A program made the position numbers and the translations under genes. DNA of 64,000 nucleotides from Sindora glabra (lineage: Eukaryota; Streptophyta; Magnoliopsida; Fabales; Fabaceae): assembly GCA_020226215.1 (NCBI GenBank), contig CM035232.1, positions 55,127,220 to 55,191,219 on the forward strand, read 5' to 3'. The stretch's first letter is position 1; every line of letters starts with the position of its first letter. Shown here piece after piece: positions 34,530 to 46,354 of the stretch. The notes under the pieces are model-generated. The model was not told where the DNA came from. It searched no databases and worked only from the letters and a program-made list of their open reading frames with translations.

Positions 34530-35140
34530 ATATTTAATACAAGTAATTAATAAATTAGCTTATAACTAATAATTGGTAAATTAATTAATTGCATTAATCA
34601 TTATTTAGTAAAATTAGATGTTAAAGAAGATGAAAAATATCAAGTAAAATAAATAAATTTATTAACTAAATTAATTTATATTTATTTTAAAATCAAATTA
34701 TATTGATATAATAAAGATATTTGAAATTAAAATATAATTATAAAAAATTTAATCAATTATATCCCATGATATTATTTATTTATTTATGTAGTTATTATTT
34801 ACTTATTTATTATTTAAAATAAGAATATAATTACTGAAAATATAATTAATTATATTTATAACATCATATATTTATTTATATAATTATTTGATTTATATAA
34901 GATATAATTACATAAATTTTAATTAATCCAAAAGGCAAATGTTATCAATTAAGTACAAGAATAAGGATAAATTTTTTTAAAAAAATAAGCTAGGGGCTAT
35001 TATCTATAAACTAGTAACTTATTAAGTTAAATTATTTTTAATAAGTTAATATGTTAAATATGTATAGAAGTTAACTTATAAATTGATGAGGTTAATAAAT
35101 TATAAACTAACTTATTTGTTATATTAAACACAATTCTTTT
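34530..35140 (+). repeat. Solo arm of the 3001-5435 inverted-repeat family
   Basis: Blocks of the left arm (3001-3735) recur in the same order: TTATAACTAATAATTG, AAAATTAGATGTTAAA, AAAATATAATTA, AGAATAAGGATAAATTT, then GGTTAATAAATTATAAACTAAC and TTATTTGTTAT. A second, inverted arm is not seen nearby. Confidence 0.5.
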
Positions 35141-36419
35141 AGAATTTCAAAATTATCATTAATTATAATTTTAAAATTTTCACATGCCAAATCTTTAAAT
35201 GAAGTGATATATATTATATATCCGAGGTGGATATTTATCCAACAAAATCACATTAAAATTAAAATAATTGTTGAATGATCCATTGATTGGATGAGGCAAA
35301 TTTTTGCTTAATTTAATATTTGATCTTAAAAAATTAAACAAGTAAAAATTAATTTAAATTTAAAATTATTTAATTAAATATTAAAGTTATTTTTTCAAAT
35401 TTAAACATATTCTTATTTATTATACGATCTCTAGTATTTATTTTATATTAGAGGAGTCAAACTAACAAATCTTTTTTAAATTTTTTTATTGATATTTAAA
35501 TTCTTTTGCAAAATTTCAAGGGGGCCAAAGCCTCACCTCTGCTTTTGTTTGTCTTCCATAGAAAATAAATGGAAACAAAACCAATGATAGGAAATTTCTA
35601 AAAGACTAAGATTTTTGTTTGTTTGAATTTAAAATAGAAGAGACATAGGAAAAAAAAAAGGTAAGAGAAAAGGTTGCATGGTCCCCGAACAACTTCCCTC
35701 GACAAATATGGGTAGAAATTGAATTGTCTTAACATTTCATTCATAGGGGTGTACAATAAATTAGATGATTCACCAGGGGGTTTATAATTTATATTACTTT
35801 TGGCTTAAAATAAATTAAGTTAAACTAATAAATAAATTTATTTAAATAAATAAGTTAGGCCTCTTTTTTTTTAAGCTTGCTTCAAATCTATAACATCAAT
35901 CTATTTAATAATTAACATTGGACTCTTTGCATATGTTCTCATGCTTGTTTAGAGGCTTTTGTTTAAAATTATATATTTTAACCAAAAATATTAATTATGT
36001 TATAAACATCATTCATTATAATAATGCTTCATCAATTATTAGTATTGACTATAAATATATGGTAGCATCTTTGCACATATTTTTCATGTGTTTAAAGTTT
36101 TATTTTTCTTTTAATGAAATTAGAAATTCTAGTCAATAGCATTAATTAGTTTCCATTAATTTATTTCATGCCAATCTAAGCTTTTAAGAATCGTCACACA
36201 ATAAGTTTGATATAAACTTGAAAGATGTAATATTTTATATATTAAATGAAAATATGATTAAATTTACTACAAAATACAATATACTTTAGTTTTAGGAAAT
36301 TATAATCACCATATGAGATTGTCTATCTAATTTTTTTTCTGATTATTTAATCTTCATGTTTTTATCATTTCATACATTTCATACATACTATTCGTGGAAA
36401 TTTAAGTATGATCTTTTGA

Positions 36420-37097
36420 TTGGCAAAATTGAAACAATTGAGAAGGTTGGACCTTTCTCACACTTGTAATCACTCAAGTACCTTTAAGTTTTAGGAATCT
36501 CACTAACTTTAGATGACCTAAATTGAAAGGAACTGCAATGATGAAAGCACGAGATCTACAAAGGCTCCCAATGCTGGAAAGCATTCATGCCATATTCATT
36601 GATGAGGGTGAGTTCATTGCATGCATCCAAATTATACATAATAGAAATAATTCTAGTTAGATGAGGAGTTATTATCTTTGACTAGTAGATAAAATTAGTG
36701 TAGATAATGATGATGATTTTCAGCACAATATTGATAATGACAAAACTATAGAGATATCTAGTATGGAACATTCTAAACTTTTACTCCCCACTAACGATAT
36801 TGATAATAATAGAGCATTGCAACCAATGGGGGAGTCTATGTGTTGTTTTGTTAATTCATCAAAGTAAGAACAAATTACACATTTCAAGATGTAATGTTTG
36901 GAGTTGCAATGAACTTGAATACTTATTTTGTTCATTTGCAGATTGCAACCTCTGCTCTTCTCTCCAAGATCGCAATGAATAATATCTTAATTAGCTAGGC
37001 AACTAAAGCATGCTATGTAAGAAAAGTAAAGTGGCATCATCATTTTTACCACTTTTTCATCTCACAAATCTATTTATTACGAGATATTATGGCATGA
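36420..37097 (+). pseudogene. NLR pseudogene, LRR part (5' of copia insertion)
   Basis: The stretch is collinear with about 8226-8890 of the intact BED-NLR gene: TTGAGAAGGTTGGACCTTTC, then GGAAAGCAT, CATGCATCCAAATTATA and TTCATTTGCAGATTGCAACC equivalents. It starts abruptly inside the LRRs. There is no BED or NB-ARC sequence upstream, so the copy was truncated before or at insertion. Frameshifts and stops are numerous. It stops at CATGA, where a copia element inserted, and continues at 41036. It is a relic of a paralogue in a former NLR cluster. Confidence 0.9.
37093..37097. repeat. Target-site duplication CATGA (left)
   Basis: CATGA flanks the copia element on both sides (37093-37097, 41036-41040). 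The intact gene has GGCATGAAGAAG uninterrupted at this point (8884-8895). Confidence 0.92.
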
Positions 37098-37281
37098 TAT
37101 TAGGATTATGTACATATTTAGGATCATTTTTTTCCTATGTTTTAGGGATATGATGCATATCTTCTTTCTTATCTATTTTAGATATGTCTATTTGATTAAT
37201 GGAAATCACATTATTATAATCTATATATAAGTTTAAAAAGTTAATGAGAATAAGTGAGCTTTTTCCTATCGAATTTTCACA
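37098..37281 (+). repeat. 5' LTR of the copia element
   Basis: 184 bp, TATTAGGATTATG to CGAATTTTCACA. It is followed at once by TGAGATTAGAGC, a degraded form of the initiator-Met tRNA primer site TGGTATCAGAGC. Confidence 0.92.
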
Positions 37282-37293
37282 TGAGATTAGAGC
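37282..37293 (+). other. Degraded primer-binding site of the copia element
   Basis: TGAGATTAGAGC differs from the plant initiator-Met tRNA complement TGGTATCAGAGC at three positions. Confidence 0.65.
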
Positions 37294-37849
37294 TTGGCTC
37301 TGAGAACTATTGATCTTTACTATGGCAGAGACTAAGAATGAAATGGAACTGGAGATAGGTTGCAGTCAAAGAAATAAATCTTTCATTATGATCTATATTC
37401 GAGTGATAATCCAAGAAATCTCATTACTTAAGTGCAATTGAGAGGCAAAAATTATAAAGAATAAGCTCATGCAATTCGAGGCTCGTTAAGGGCAAGAAAA
37501 AAATTTGGGTTTATTGCGGGGACAAATGTAAGACAAACTGGTAAGGACTCACTTTTCTTATGGATCATCGACATAGATGCTTCATATCACGTGATTGGCA
37601 TTCTTACGTGCTTGACAGATTTGTGAGATATTGAACTCAACCCTATTAGAATGCTCAATGGCACATAGACTTATGTAACAAAAGAGGGAACAATCATTCT
37701 TGGGGGAAAAACTCATACTTAAACATGTTTTATTTGTTTCTAAATTAAACTACAACTTAATTTCAATTTTTTAACTATTACACGATGTTAATTACATTGT
37801 TCAGTTTACTAATAAATTATGTGTAATATAGGATCGTGTTTCGAAGACA

Positions 37850-38700
37850 TTGATTGGAACAGGTGAATTGACTAAAGGGCTTTATCTTTTTCATGAGGTG
37901 ATACTAGTTTGTGCATACAAAGCAAGTGGCATTAGATCTTATAAGTTGTGGCAAAAAAGAATGGGACATCCAGCCGCTAAAATAGTTAGTATGCTTCCTA
38001 ATATTGATAAGAAAGAAGTTGTTAGTGGACTTGATTCTTGTGATATTTGTTTTAGGGCTAAACAAACAAAAGAGACATTTTTATTGAGTGACAATAATGC
38101 AAAGAATTATTTTGATTTAATCCATTGTGATTTATGGAAAGCATATAAAACTTCTATTTCTTGTGGTGCCATTTATTTCCTAACTATAGTATATGATTGT
38201 TCACATGTAGTATGGTGTACTTATTGAAAATAAAAGATAAAGTTCCTCATATTATTAAAAATTATTTTTCCATGGTCCAAATACAATTTAATAAACGAAT
38301 CAAGATTATGAGAAGTGATAATCGTACAGAATTCCAAAGTCTAAAAAATTATTTCTAAGAAAATAATATTTTTACACCAAACCTCAATTCGTCATACACC
38401 TCAATAGAATGGAAGGATAAAGAGGAAACATCATCATATTTTAAATGTGGCAAGGGCATTAAGGTTTCAAGCCGAAACATCATCATATTTTAAATATGGC
38501 AAGGGCATTAAGGTTTCAAGCCAATTTGCTTATGAAATTTTAGAAAGAATGTATACTTACTACAAGATATTTAATTAGTAAAACACTTTCTACTCTTCTT
38601 GATAGGAAAACACCTTATGAAATATTGTTTGGTGTAAAGCTATCATATACACATATTTGAACATTTGTTACTTGTGCTACGCTCACAATGATGATAAAGG
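37850..38700 (+). pseudogene. Copia GAG-pre-integrase and integrase remnant
   Basis: The frame at 37850-38227 encodes LWQKRMGHPAAKIVSML, then CDICFRAKQTKETF: the H...C-x2-C zinc-binding part of GAG-pre-integrase. DLIHCDLW follows, with the first integrase catalytic Asp. Later pieces show SDNRTEF-like text (38316-38336) with the second Asp, and LLDRKTPYEILFG (about 38595-38635). A 49-bp tandem duplication (38425-38522) shifts the frame between them. Confidence 0.9.
38425..38522 (+). repeat. 49-bp tandem duplication in copia integrase
   Basis: GAAACATCATCATATTTTAA recurs at 38425 and 38474, each unit ending GGTTTCAAGCC. Confidence 0.92.
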
Positions 38701-39266
38701 AGGTGATAAGTTTGCTAGTCAAAGATAAAAGTGTATTTTTGTAATATACCCCTATAGGAAAAAGGGATGGGAATTGTACAATATTGAAAGTGAAGAATAT
38801 TTTATGTTCTCAGGATGTGAAATTTATGGAGAATGTTTTTCCTTTTGATGACATTGGTGCGATGAGTGAAAAATAAATAAGTGGATTAGTATTGTCACTT
38901 GATCTAAGTGATAATAATGAAGAAGAGAACGTTGTGCAAAATGAAGTGAGTATCAGTGATAGTGACTTAAGCTCTCCAAATATACCATTGGGAAATGACA
39001 ATAGGGAAAAGGAAAATTTTGGAAAAGTGAATGATGTGCAGTAATAAATTGAGAATATAGAGCAAGAAGAGTAGACTGAGAATGTTGTCCCTCAATAGGC
39101 TAATCTTCTTGGTCACGAACATTAGGGTAGGAAGCTTTCTTCGTGCTTAAAAGATTATATCACTCACATTATCTGTATAAGCCCCTTAACGGGTTCATCT
39201 CTCCATTCAAAATCCTCATGTACACATTATCCAATTGCACACTTTGTTAACTATGATAAATTTTTT

Positions 39267-40020
39267 ATGAAATATCAAGAGTTTCTGGAAGCTATTACTA
39301 TAGGATATAACCCAACCTCATTTACTAAGGTTGTAAAGGATGCAAAATGGAGAGATGTTATGAAAGAAGAAATTCAAGCTCTAGAGGACAATGGCACATG
39401 GATGATAGAAAATCTACCACCAAGCAAGAAAGCGATAGGATGCAAATGGATATATAAAATTAAATATATTTCAGATAGAATCATTAAATGACACAAAGCA
39501 AGGCTAGCAATTCATGATAACAAACAAGTCAAAGGCATTGACTATAATGAGACTTTTGCTCCCACAGTAAAATTAGTGATAGTCCGAACTTTTGTTGCTG
39601 TTGCAACTGCCAAGAATTTTGAACTGCATCAAATGGATGTTTAAAATGCTTTCTTGCATGGCGACTTGGAGGAAAAGGTGTATATAAAATTGTTCCCTGA
39701 CTATGTGGCTCAGTCTCTTAGTAAGGTGTGTCGGCTTCGTAAATCTTTATATGGCTTGAAACAAACTTCTAGGTGCTAGTTTGCTAAATTGTCTGAAGCT
39801 TTGAAACCTTATGGTTTCCAACAATCGTATTTAGACTACTCTCTTTTCACACAATGTGTTCATAGCATGGAACCAAGTGTCTTAATTTATGTTAATGACA
39901 TTGTTATTTTCGAAAATAATGGCACTGCCATACAAAAATTCAAGGATTAACTTGGTTGCTATTTTCACACGAAAGATCTTGGGAAATTGAAATATTTTCT
40001 AGGCATCAAGGTAGCATGAA
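39267..40020 (+). pseudogene. Copia reverse transcriptase remnant
   Basis: The frame has WRDVMKEEIQALEDNGTW, then KAIGCKWIYKIKY, FELHQMDV, AFLHGDLEEKVY and LYGLKQTSRC, as in copia RT. The catalytic YVDD box reads YVND (about 39888-39900), so an active-site Asp is lost. Stops occur at several points, for example after IIK at 39491. Confidence 0.92.
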
Positions 40021-40369
40021 ATGCCACTAGCATTTTTTTTATCTCAACAGAAATATGCCTCGGATCTCATATCTGATTACAAGTTACTTGCAGCAAAGCT
40101 AGCGACAGTTCACATTGAACAAAACTATTAATTAGTGCTTGTTAAAGGAGCTGATTTACAAGACCCAACTGGATATAGACATCTTATTAGGAGTCTCATT
40201 TATTTAACCATTACATGTCCTGAGTTATCTTATTGTGTTCATATTTTAGCATAATTCATGTAGAATCCAAAACTAGAGTATTGGGATGCAGCATTACGTG
40301 TTGTTCGATACTTGAAAGGTAATCCAAGCTAGGGAATTTTATTACGTGTTGATTATGACTTGCACTTGT

Positions 40370-40851
40370 ATGGATTTTGTGATGCTAACTGGGCTAATTG
40401 TCCTCTCACTCGACAGTTTTTAACAATTTATTTTGTAATGTTAGGAAATTTTCCTATTTCTTAGAAGACTAAGAAGTAGTCCACAGTTTCTTGCTTTTAT
40501 GCTGAAGCTAAGTATCGTTCCATAGCCACTACTATTTATGAGTTAAAGTGGATGAAAGGATTACTATCTTCTTTTGGCATTAATTGTTTATGTCCAATAC
40601 AACTCTATTATGATAGTTAATCTGCCCTTCACATTGCCAATAACTCAATGTTCTATGAACGTACAAAACACATTGAGGTTAATTGTCATTTTGTGAGAGA
40701 TAAAATCACCAAGGGTAATATTAAACCCATGTATATCCATACTTCTGCATAATTTGCTGACATTTTTAAAAAGGCATTTGATAAATGACAATTTAACACT
40801 CTTTTTTCCAAGTTGGTCGTTCATCATCTTCACGCTCCAACTTGAGGGTGG
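40370..40851 (+). pseudogene. Copia RNase H remnant and polypurine tract
   Basis: Plus-strand pieces read YGFCDANWANCPLTR, AEAKYRSIA, YELKWMKGLL and RTKHIEVNCHFVRDKI, typical of copia RNase H and its tail. The purine-rich CTTGAGGGTGG abuts the 3' LTR at 40852. Several stops break the frame. Confidence 0.9.
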
Positions 40852-41035
40852 TATTAGGATTATGCACATATTTAGGATGATTTCTTTCCTATATTTTAGG
40901 GATATGATGCATATCTTCTTTCCTATTTATTTTAAAGGTGTATATCTAATTGATGGAAATCATATTATTATAATTTGTATATAAGTTCAAATAGTTAATA
41001 AGAATGGGTGAGCTTTTTCCCATCAAATTTTCACA
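40852..41035 (+). repeat. 3' LTR of the copia element
   Basis: 184 bp, partner of 37098-37281, followed by the CATGA duplication. Confidence 0.92.
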
Positions 41036-41460
41036 CATGAAGAAACTATTAAAACTAGGGATGTCAACATAACTCCATAACCTGGAGAAAATCAACGTAT
41101 GAAATTTTGAGTCAATGGAAGAGATATTTTCAATGGGGAAGAATGCCAATTTTAATGATCACAGATTGTAGGTATTTGATTTTGATAATATGCTGTGGTT
41201 GCCAATAAAGATAGAAGCAAACAAAGTGGACATGGATGAAACTAATGTTGAAGCAGTCAGTCTTCCTAATTTGAAATCGGTGTTATTAGAGGACTTCCTT
41301 CAGCTGAAAAATGTATGTAAAGGAATTACTATATGTAGTTCTCTCAAGAAATTTAGCATTTTTAAATGTTTGCGACTAAAATATATCCCTCAAACATAGC
41401 CCCTTTTTTAGATAAATTTTAATGATTAGAATAATCAAAGAATTCAGTTAAGCAATGCAA
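41036..41460 (+). pseudogene. NLR pseudogene, LRR part (3' of copia insertion)
   Basis: This continues the relic from 37097, collinear with about 8885-9495 of the intact gene: CATGAAGAAACTATTAAAAC, GTCAATGGAAGAGATATTTTC, one unit of the 30-residue repeat (EANKVDMDETNVEAVSLPN, about 41215-41270), LKNVCKGITICSSLKKF and AATTCAGTTAAGCAATGCAA. Homology stops near 41460. Having one repeat unit and no 139-bp duplication, it preserves an older form of this C-terminal region. Confidence 0.88.
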
Positions 41461-43609
41461 TCAAAATGGTTAGCTTTGAGTAAATTTTCAATTAAATCCT
41501 TATTTTTTATGTTAATTTCACTACAATAGCTAAGTATTTATTTACATGGAATGCATGCTGGTTTGTATTAAGATTTACATTCTTCCATTTTTGCTTCCTG
41601 TATTTTTAGATTTAATATTTAAATTATTGAATTATTGTGCACAAGATATAATGGCATGTTTGTTACTATTATGAAAAAGGCCTTGCAATTTTATGTTTTA
41701 GCTTTGTGGATTTATCTTTTTTATATTGATGATTAATGTGGTTGTATCTACATTAATGCTTTATGAAAAATTATTGTATGTCCTTTATCTTTTTACATTC
41801 AAGCTATCCAATTGAACTTATAAAAAAATGTGAACATACAAAACGCATGGTAGTGTTTTGTGTGCTGATAATGCCATTGCTACACTGCTAATGCATGCAT
41901 GAAAGCAATGAATAAGTTACAAGATTGTACAGTTGCTTTGCTTGTATAATTGGAAATACTTTAGTTATAGCATTGTTGTTTGAATAACTGGTGGAGATAA
42001 TTTAGACAATTGATTAGCTTTGATTATTTTCAAAATGCTTGATGAAGTGGTTGCTTAGAAGAGATGAAATTGCCAGTACTTTCAAATATGTAAAAAAAAG
42101 CTCAACTTATTGCCAAAGCAATGAAAATGAAATGTTGAACACTAAGAAGTAATCATACTTTAAGAAGCTGCTCCAAACTATATATCTTTACTTGACTAAT
42201 TTCAACTCCACTACGATTGCTTATAGATTGAATTATAGGATCCTCTATATCCACTATCTTCACATTTATTTGCAATATTTGCAATTTAGTCATTTTTCAA
42301 TTTTTGTCAACAACTAATAAATGGCACGTGCTTGCTCCATAGTTTAAAGTTTGGAAATCCATGTCATTGAGGTACCTCTTTCAACAGTGTATGTAATGAA
42401 AAATGTATTTGGTGCATTTTTACTAGGTGAATTTTGAAAAGAGATAAATATGGAATTTTTTGTTTAAAATTACCCAAAAAAATAGGTTTTAGAATAAAAA
42501 TATTTCTTTATCTTTTTGAAAATGATAGAAGAAAAAGAAGAGGATCTAAATCTGTGTAATGGTGTCATCTATAGGCCAAGGTAACCTACATTTAATAGGG
42601 AGATAAATTGAGTGTTTTGAAAACTTTCAATAATTTTAAAACTCTCTTTGAAAATATTTTGATTTTGGGAAGACATGAAGATAATTTCAATTTAAGTAAA
42701 CTAAAGAAAAATTTACAAGGATGTTTTCACTTAAGAGATATCAATTTAATAAATTTGTATAAATCAACTTATTCAATTATGCATACATAAATCATTAAGA
42801 AGCTTATGGATAGAAATATATCTCTTTTAAGCATTCAATCACCCAAGTAATAAGATATATACTATAGCATAATATGTCCAACTACTTTCATTAACAAAAA
42901 TAAAACATGTCATAAAAGAATAAAGAGAGTAAGGGAAAACAGATCAAATACAATGATTTATAATACTTCTTTTTTTAATATCTTTTCTAAAGTGTACATC
43001 TACTCTTTAAGTTTTCCAAATTTATATTTCAATTTACTATCCTTTCAAGTTTCAACCAAGCACCTGAAAGAGTCATGCAACCTTTTTCTCTTAATGGAAT
43101 TAAATCCCTTTGATATTCTTTGCTCAAAACTCTTAATCTCTAAGAAATATCTCACTCATGGTTTCCTTGGAATTCATCACCTAAAGTATAATGAAAATTG
43201 ATACAAGAAAAAAAATAATTCAAATAAACTCTCTCATAAAGTGGATGAAGCAAATCAAGTATTTAGAGTGGAAGGATTTCAAAATTAAGAGCTCAAATTA
43301 TGATTTTGATGAAAGAAGGAGTAGTTGATATTAAACAATGGAGTTTATACTCTACATTTGTTATATTTAGTATTTCTTAGCTTATATAAGAAACCTAAAG
43401 TGGTTTACAGCCATTTGGAACACTTAAAAAATGAAAAACTAACCTTTTTTTATTGTTACTTCATAAAATTTCCGCACTAAAGGCCATCCAAAACATAGCA
43501 TCAACTGTTAGCCTTCTAGTAATTGATTGTTGGCCTTTTTTTGCCAATATGCAATGATCCCAAGAATAATAGTTCACTGTTATATGTAACAACTGACAAT
43601 TAGACTAAT

Positions 43610-44130
43610 ACAGTCTATTGTTAATTTTAAAACATCATAATTCTTCAATTTAAATTTGTTTTAAGCAAACAACCTATCTTTGGAAATGTATTTGAGTCTA
43701 TTCTCAAATGAAACTGGTTTCATACTCTTATTTTATGTAGTTTTTCAAATATGGTCAAAAGGTCAAAAAGATAAAAGGCAAAAAATTGATTTTTACACTT
43801 AAATTGAAAAATTTATAATTCTTTCATATCTCACTCATTTTAATTAAAAAATTGAATCTATTTTCACATGAAAAAAGTTTGACGATTAAATGACATAGAT
43901 TTTATGAGATATGATTAAAATAATGAGTGAATGTTAGAAAAGATTGAAATGTAAAAAATTGATTTCTATACTCAAATTAAAAAATTTATAACTCTTTTAT
44001 ATTTTAATCATTTTAAGCAAATGACCTGTCTATAAAAAGTTATTTAAGTGATTATCACAAGAAAATAATTTTACAATTAAATTGTAAGTATTTTGTGAGA
44101 TATGATAAAAAAAACAATGATCAAAATTAA
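43610..44130 (+). repeat. Degenerate tandem repeat, period about 173 bp
   Basis: AAAAATTGATTT(T/C)TA(C/T)AC recurs at 43781 and 43954, each followed by AAAATTTATAA-TCTTT-ATAT and later TTTTGTGAGATATGAT-type text. A third, weaker unit precedes them. Confidence 0.6.
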
Positions 44131-45234
44131 AAAGACTAAAAACTTGCATCTTATTAGTTTTTGAAGTGTTTCATATGCTATTTTATAAAAATATAGTTGA
44201 GGATTATCTTTTTAAAGCATTTTGATGAAACTAAGATTTCAAAAACATATTTGAGCCCTATATCTATATCATAAAAAATTCTATTTTTATTAGAATATTT
44301 AAATCTAAAAAGAATTATACCAGCAAAAATTTTAGACTTTTCTTGATATTTCTAAACTTTTAAAATTTCAATCTTTACTTGGATTTTATCTTTTTTCTTG
44401 CCTTTCTTGCTCCTTAAGTTGAGGACAAAATCTTCTACTAGACTTTTCTTATATAAAGTTAATAAATTTTGTAAAATTTAATTTAATAGATCAAGATATT
44501 GATATGCATATTTCATATAAAGCAAATATAATAAGGAAACACAAGAACATGATAACAATAATATCATATATATTGATCAATTTTATGCTTGATCAAGCTT
44601 GCATAAGATATATTATTCTTTTAACGCATCATTTATTATAATTATATAGCATGTTTATTAAAGAATTTATAACTAAGACATGCTCATTATTCTTATGCTG
44701 ATTGCCCTTCAATGGTCAGTCTGTTTACAATCTTCACTGTTATTTAGAATCCATCTTGTTTTGTACTGAGTATTAGGCTCTTCCATTTTTGCATCTGCAT
44801 TTTAATCTCTCAGATCTTAAATGCCAAATATTGTCCACCACATTATTTTTAAACATTACTAGTCATTTTTTAGCATTATTGGTGGTTTTGTTTTCCGGCG
44901 TCAAGAGGAGTGAATTCAGGGAAGATCAAAACAAGAGGAGCTTAAAGGAAAGCTCGCAAAGGAGAAATTGCAAAAATGGTCAAAAAGTGTGTCCCACTTT
45001 GTCAACCTTATTTATTTTTTGCTCGTTTTTTCCAACTATTTTGCACCTTTGAAAGCAAACCGTACAGTTCTTTCCACCATGATTTCATATTATGCTTTCC
45101 ACCATAATTTCACATGGTGCTCTATCGTGATCAACTGAATTGAATGACAAAGAAAAAAAAAATAGAGGAGATAAATATTCATATATACATAAATTACCTA
45201 TAAATCTATTCCTTGGTTGGGATTTGCTCCGCTG

Positions 45235-45475
45235 GTACATTTCTAGACTTTATAAAATTTTATAATTTTTATAAGAAATTACAATTTTTATTGAGTTATT
45301 AAACATTTTCATGTTATGATATGACTGATCATGTAATTTTATGAAAAGTTGCATTTTATTTTAAACACTTACAAAATTTTATAAAAATGAAGGAATCCTT
45401 ATAAAAATGATTTGTGAATTTTATAAAAAAACTTATAAATCACATAACTTTTTTCAAAATTATACTAAAGCAAAA
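45235..45475. repeat. Hairpin repeat, copy B
   Basis: TTTATAAAATTTTATAATTTTTATAAG-like left half and a reverse-complementary right half around 45400-45475; related to 33825-34060. Confidence 0.4.
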
Positions 45476-46340
45476 TTTAGACAATTAATCAACCAAGTTT
45501 CATAAATTTTGAATGAATTTATTTTATTATTTTAACAAATATTGTTTTAATAATTGTAACGAAACAAAAGAGTACAAGACATATTATAATTAGCATATAA
45601 AAAAAAATTCTTCAGAAGAAGCTAGTTAGGAAGATCCAAGAGAGTAGAATCTCAAAACTAGTCAAGAAGCGGGTTCAACTTTTATAACTTTATTTATTTT
45701 TTATTTTCTTATTTTCAAGCAGATTTTTTTATGTTCAGATTTCAAATTTTAAAATAATATAATAGTTTTAAAAATTATTGAATTAAAATATTTGATCATA
45801 TATAATAAAAATAAATAATTATGATTAAATAATTTTAAAATTTATTATCCTATATTATAAAATCCGTTTAACGATCACCTTCTTCGTGTCATTTTCTTCT
45901 TTCAAATCAAATCAAGCCCTCTTCCTTCCCCTATCATTTTCCACCACTATTTCAACATTGCTCTCCGGGACCCATCCGTTTGGTCGTCATCAACTGAATT
46001 GCATAGCAGAAGAAGCAATGAAGATAAACTACTGTAATTATTTTATCTATACGATTATTAAATTTTATTTTCAATATATTATTATATAATGTATAAAATT
46101 TAATTTTAAAATAAAATAAACTTAATATATGACTAAATTGGATGAAATATTAATATATTATTATATCAATAATATTCTAGCACCTCTTCTCTGCCATTTC
46201 TATGTGCAATTCTTATCACTTTGCGTCCATTTTGCCATTTGATTTTTTCTTTCGGAAAAGAAAAAGGAAACTAAGGATAATGATTTTTCTAAGGAAATAT
46301 TTTGTTGTTTCAACGAAAATATGGTCATGGGGACAAAAGT

Positions 46341-46354
46341 CCCCCCCCCCCCCC
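46341..46354. repeat. Poly-C tract
   Basis: A run of 14 cytosines, striking in such AT-rich DNA. Confidence 0.9.

Larger units (their letters stand above)
33701..36419. other. AT-rich gene-free region before the NLR relic
   Basis: It holds a hairpin repeat (33825-34060) and a solo arm of the long inverted-repeat family (34530-35140). The frame at 35918-36139 is low-complexity and unrecognised. Confidence 0.5.
37098..41035 (+). mobile_element. Ty1/copia LTR retrotransposon, decayed
   Basis: This 3938-bp element inserted in the NLR relic. Its LTRs are both exactly 184 bp (37098-37281, 40852-41035), start TATTAGG (ancestral TG changed to TA) and end TTTTCACA. Coding order on the plus strand is gag remnant, GAG-pre-integrase, integrase, reverse transcriptase, RNase H, the copia order. 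Every domain contains stops or frameshifts, and gag/protease is largely deleted. About 22 of 184 LTR positions differ by eye (around 12%), so it is older than the gypsy element if rates are equal. Confidence 0.95.

Noticed and set aside
35744..35900. hAT-like left end TAGGGGTGTACAA
   Set aside because: It resembles the terminus of element 50766-51501, but no matching right end or 8-bp duplication was found.
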